Positions 3,971 through 6,359 of a DNA stretch of 6,359 nt are shown here, piece by piece; positions within the stretch are counted from its first letter, which is position 1, and the number at the start of each line of letters is the position of its first letter. A program made the translations under genes and the position numbers. Location: contig JAHEKB010000146.1 in the NCBI GenBank assembly GCA_024638525.1, positions 1-6,359 on the forward strand, read 5' to 3'. The notes beneath the pieces are model-generated. The model worked only from the letters and a program-made list of their open reading frames with translations, ran no database searches and was not told where the DNA came from. Origin of the DNA: Bacteroidota bacterium (GTDB lineage Bacteria > Bacteroidota > Bacteroidia > NS11-12g > UBA9320).

Positions 3971-5328
3971 ATCCCTAAGATTAAATTTCCGATAATGAAG
4001 TAAAGAAACAGACCCAGCAGGTCATTACTTGTTGTTATAAACGGCCCCGTGGCCAGAGCCGGATCGATTTTAAACCGGTCTAAGAGCAATGGAATCAAAG
4101 TTCCCACCAATGCTGCAATCAAGATTATCGCAAGTAGAGCAACACTCACTGTCAGCATGATTTTTTGAGAATTTCCAAATATTGCACCATAGGCAAGCAA
4201 TAAAAGAGAACAGACTAGCCCATTCAGTAAGCCCACGAGTAATTCCTTTCCAAGCTTAGCGACTACTCCCGTGCTACTAATCGTATTATTGGCTAGGCCT
4301 TGTACCATGATAGAGCTGGATTGAACACCGACATTTCCTCCCATAGCCATAATTAGTGGCATGAAAAGAGCCAATTGCACATTCTGTCTCAGTTCTTCTT
4401 CAAAACCACCAATGACCAACGAGCTTCCTATTCCTCCAATTAATCCAATAACCAACCAAGGAAGCCTTGCCCTACTAAGCAACCACACAGAATCAGAAGA
4501 CTCCACATCCTCGGAAATACCAGAAAGCATTTGATAATCCTTCTCTGCTTCATCCTGCATATAATCAAGCACATCATCAAATGTCACTCGACCTACCAAC
4601 CTGTTGAAGGCGTCTACAATGGGAAGAGCAACTAAATCATATTTCTTTAAGGTTGCTGCAACTTCTTCTCCAGAGGTATAAGTGTTTTCGTGGATGACGT
4701 TGTCATCATAAATCTCTTCTACTGTGCGACTCTCTGCGGCAAGTAATATCCTTTTTAAACTGACCCAGCCTACCAGCTCGTCATAATCATTTACCACATA
4801 TGCCGTAAATACATTGGACAAGGATTCTGCTTGCCTCCTGATTTCATCTGTGCACCTCTTAACGGTCCAGTTCAGCTTGACCTTGATCATCTCTTTGGCC
4901 ATCAGAGCACCCGCTGTATTTTCAGGAAACTTTAGAAGGGAAGCAATATTCCTACTGTGCTCCTTGTCATCAATTTTTCTGAGAATTTGTTTGCTGAGAT
5001 CGGCGGGCAAATTATTGAGTATATCTGCGGCATCATCAGATTTCATATAGCTGAAAAACAGAGATGAAAGCTCTTCTGCACTATAGCCTTGAAAGAATTT
5101 CAATTTGACATCGGGTTCTAATTCTATGACCACATCAACTTTCTTCTGAGATTCTAGAAGGGATGCCACATAAACGGCCTGCTCAAGATTCAGCTCATCA
5201 TCAAAAATCTCCGCAATATCTTGAGGGTATAGCTTCTCCAGTATAGGATTGAGCTCAGCTTCATTTCGTTGCTCAATCAGTTGGATGAACTCTTCAATAA
5301 ACTCTTTTGTGATCTCAATTGCCGACAT
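3967..5328 (-). CDS. mgtE: Magnesium transporter MgtE
   Basis: MgtE is an inner-membrane Mg2+ channel whose cytosolic domains sense Mg2+ and close the pore when it is plentiful. The 453-residue protein has the full domain order: an acidic helical N domain (about 1-135, with the DDAADILNNLP segment), two CBS domains (about 136-258), a connecting helix, and a transmembrane part with five segments (about 288-453). Family hallmarks are present: PLIMAMGGNVGVQSSSIMVQG (324-344) and DPALATGPFITTSNDLLGLF (422-441). Asp436 in the latter is the likely pore Asp equivalent to the Mg2+-binding Asp of the Thermus protein. The ATG (5326-5328) overlaps the end of ksgA by 14 bases, so it is probably translated from the lpxK-ksgA transcript. 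No magnesium riboswitch is visible, and there is no room for one. Confidence 0.96.
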   Translation of the reverse strand: MSAIEITKEFIEEFIQLIEQRNEAELNPILEKLYPQDIAEIFDDELNLEQAVYVASLLESQKKVDVVIELEPDVKLKFFQGYSAEELSSLFFSYMKSDDAADILNNLPADLSKQILRKIDDKEHSRNIASLLKFPENTAGALMAKEMIKVKLNWTVKRCTDEIRRQAESLSNVFTAYVVNDYDELVGWVSLKRILLAAESRTVEEIYDDNVIHENTYTSGEEVAATLKKYDLVALPIVDAFNRLVGRVTFDDVLDYMQDEAEKDYQMLSGISEDVESSDSVWLLSRARLPWLVIGLIGGIGSSLVIGGFEEELRQNVQLALFMPLIMAMGGNVGVQSSSIMVQGLANNTISSTGVVAKLGKELLVGLLNGLVCSLLLLAYGAIFGNSQKIMLTVSVALLAIILIAALVGTLIPLLLDRFKIDPALATGPFITTSNDLLGLFLYFIIGNLILGM

Positions 5329-6076
5329 TACTCTCTATAAAGAGACAGAGCTGCTCAAAGTCTTGAGGGCTCAAATTCTCAGGTCGCAAGTTAGCAAATT
5401 GAGATTGAATTAAGACCTCTTTAGCTATAATCGTCTTTAGACTATTTGACAAGACTTTCCTTCGCTGGTTAAAGGCTGCTTTAACCACTTTTTTTAGTAA
5501 ATGCATGTCGCATTTGGCACTGTGATTCACTCTCTCTGCTTTGATAACTATGCTCTTGACTTTAGGTGGAGGATTAAATGCTTCAGGGCCAAGAACCATA
5601 ACTTTTTCCAGTATGTAGTAAAAGGGCAGAAGGACAGAAAGTATGCCATATTGCTTGCTGCCCGGGCCAGCTAGAAGCCGCTCACCCATTTCCAATTGAA
5701 ACATTCCAACCCACGAACTGACCAATGAGTGATGCTCAATAATTTTAAAGACAATTTGGCTTGAAATATTGTATGGGAAATTGCCAATTAGATGAAACTC
5801 ACTTCGATAGATATCAGAAATATTTGACTTTAAAAAATCTTCATTTATCAATCTTAAATCAGGCCAGCGATCAAGAACAAAATCCGCAGCTTCTCTATCT
5901 ATTTCAACAGCTGCAAATTCTTCGCAAAATGGGAATAAGTATTGGGTGAGCACACCTTTTCCCGGACCGATTTCGAGCACTTTTTTGTTATCTAAATCAC
6001 CAAGGGCACTGACAATATCTTTTGCGGTAGTCTCATTGTTGAGAAAGTGCTGGCCGAAATGTTTCTTAGTTCTCAA
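5315..6076 (-). CDS. ksgA: 16S rRNA (adenine1518/1519-N6)-dimethyltransferase KsgA/RsmA
   Basis: KsgA dimethylates two adjacent adenines in helix 45 of 16S rRNA during late 30S assembly, using S-adenosylmethionine. The 253 residues cover the whole enzyme. FGQHFL (7-12) is the N-terminal signature, EIGPGKG (35-41) is SAM motif I, and AVEID (56-60) contains the acidic residue expected to hold the ribose. NFPYN (99-103) is the catalytic N-x-P-Y motif, and EAFNPPPKVKS (165-175) and AFNQRRKVLSNSLK (201-214) are conserved C-terminal blocks. The start is a TTG at 6074-6076: an in-frame TAA lies nine bases upstream, no ATG or GTG is available, and the first internal Met is residue 125, inside the catalytic domain. 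It overlaps the lpxK 3' end by 11 bases and the mgtE 5' end by 14, so all three are likely coupled. Confidence 0.96.
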   Translation of the reverse strand: MRTKKHFGQHFLNNETTAKDIVSALGDLDNKKVLEIGPGKGVLTQYLFPFCEEFAAVEIDREAADFVLDRWPDLRLINEDFLKSNISDIYRSEFHLIGNFPYNISSQIVFKIIEHHSLVSSWVGMFQLEMGERLLAGPGSKQYGILSVLLPFYYILEKVMVLGPEAFNPPPKVKSIVIKAERVNHSAKCDMHLLKKVVKAAFNQRRKVLSNSLKTIIAKEVLIQSQFANLRPENLSPQDFEQLCLFIESNVGN

Positions 6077-6359
6077 TCTTTTCTTTTATCCAATTCATAA
6101 ATTTCCTATCCTCAAACTTGACTTCCATTTCCAGCACCTCAAATTCAAAGCTGGAATCGAGTTTGCGCCATTTGACTGCATCTTTGGCTGTGCACACCAA
6201 AGTGGCACTACCCGCCTTTTTCTTTAGTTCTTTGAGTTCAGCCAAGGTGTAATCGTGATGATCTTCAAATTTTTTGTGACCTACGACGCGGTAATTCTCT
6301 TCCAGATGTTTAAGAAAGTGGGTGTGATTGGCCAAACCGGAAACCGCAAAGATCACCTG
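6066..6359 (-). CDS. lpxK: Tetraacyldisaccharide 4'-kinase LpxK, C-terminal part (partial)
   Basis: LpxK phosphorylates the 4' position of the lipid A disaccharide at the inner face of the cytoplasmic membrane, late in the Raetz pathway. Only the last 97 residues are in the window; the frame is open at base 6359, so the gene continues beyond it. Recognisable C-terminal features are VIFAVSGLANHTHFLKHL, the conserved FEDHHDYT block, and VCTAKDAVKW, equivalent to the TTEKDAVK segment of other LpxK proteins. The catalytic P-loop region lies outside the window. The GTG at 6354-6356 is an internal Val, not a start. Its stop (6066-6068) lies inside ksgA. It shows that the organism makes lipid A and so is Gram-negative. 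Confidence 0.93.
   Translation of the reverse strand, partial: QVIFAVSGLANHTHFLKHLEENYRVVGHKKFEDHHDYTLAELKELKKKAGSATLVCTAKDAVKWRKLDSSFEFEVLEMEVKFEDRKFMNWIKEKIEN

Overview
The window reads as a piece of a Bacteroidota chromosome, probably from a Flavobacteriales- or Cytophagales-like bacterium. The evidence is a type A type IX secretion (T9SS) sorting domain, menaquinone genes, an lpxK-ksgA-mgtE cluster, sequences matching the Bacteroidota -7 promoter element TAnnTTTG, and no Shine-Dalgarno sequences at the gene starts. The lineage is inferred from gene content; no species can be named.

Layout. Bases 1-180 (minus strand) are the start of a small conserved protein with a CPNCWG motif, cut by the window edge. 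It is divergent from a tRNA-Pro(GGG) gene at 292-366, which has its own promoter box and a strong intrinsic terminator (371-404). Bases 405-744 hold no convincing gene. They carry several hairpins and two nearly identical copies of a repeat (452-504 and 548-601) that echo the right arm of the tRNA terminator. A DUF2188 protein (minus, 745-1044) and a DinB-like DUF1572 protein (plus, 1072-1575) then diverge from a gap of only 27 bases.

The plus strand continues with menA (1637-2509) and menC (2509-3522), joined by a TAATG stop/start overlap. These supply two steps of menaquinone synthesis: MenC makes o-succinylbenzoate, and MenA prenylates dihydroxynaphthoate at the membrane. After a 123-base gap with a good Bacteroidota promoter comes a 103-residue secreted protein (3646-3957) made of a signal peptide and a complete T9SS sorting domain with almost nothing between them. 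This is the oddest gene in the window.

The rest lies on the minus strand and converges on that gene: lpxK (3' part, lipid A 4'-kinase), ksgA/rsmA (16S rRNA dimethyltransferase) and mgtE (Mg2+ channel). They overlap by 11 and 14 bases and look like one operon with coupled translation. The convergent junction between mgtE and the T9SS gene is nine bases, and a perfect 6-bp hairpin holds both stop codons in its arms. Two genes, ksgA and the T9SS protein, can only start at TTG, because in-frame stops lie just upstream.

Most of the window is ordinary housekeeping sequence. No CRISPR array, insertion sequence, prophage or defence system is visible. The points worth a second look are the cargo-less T9SS protein and the repeat/hairpin tract behind the tRNA.
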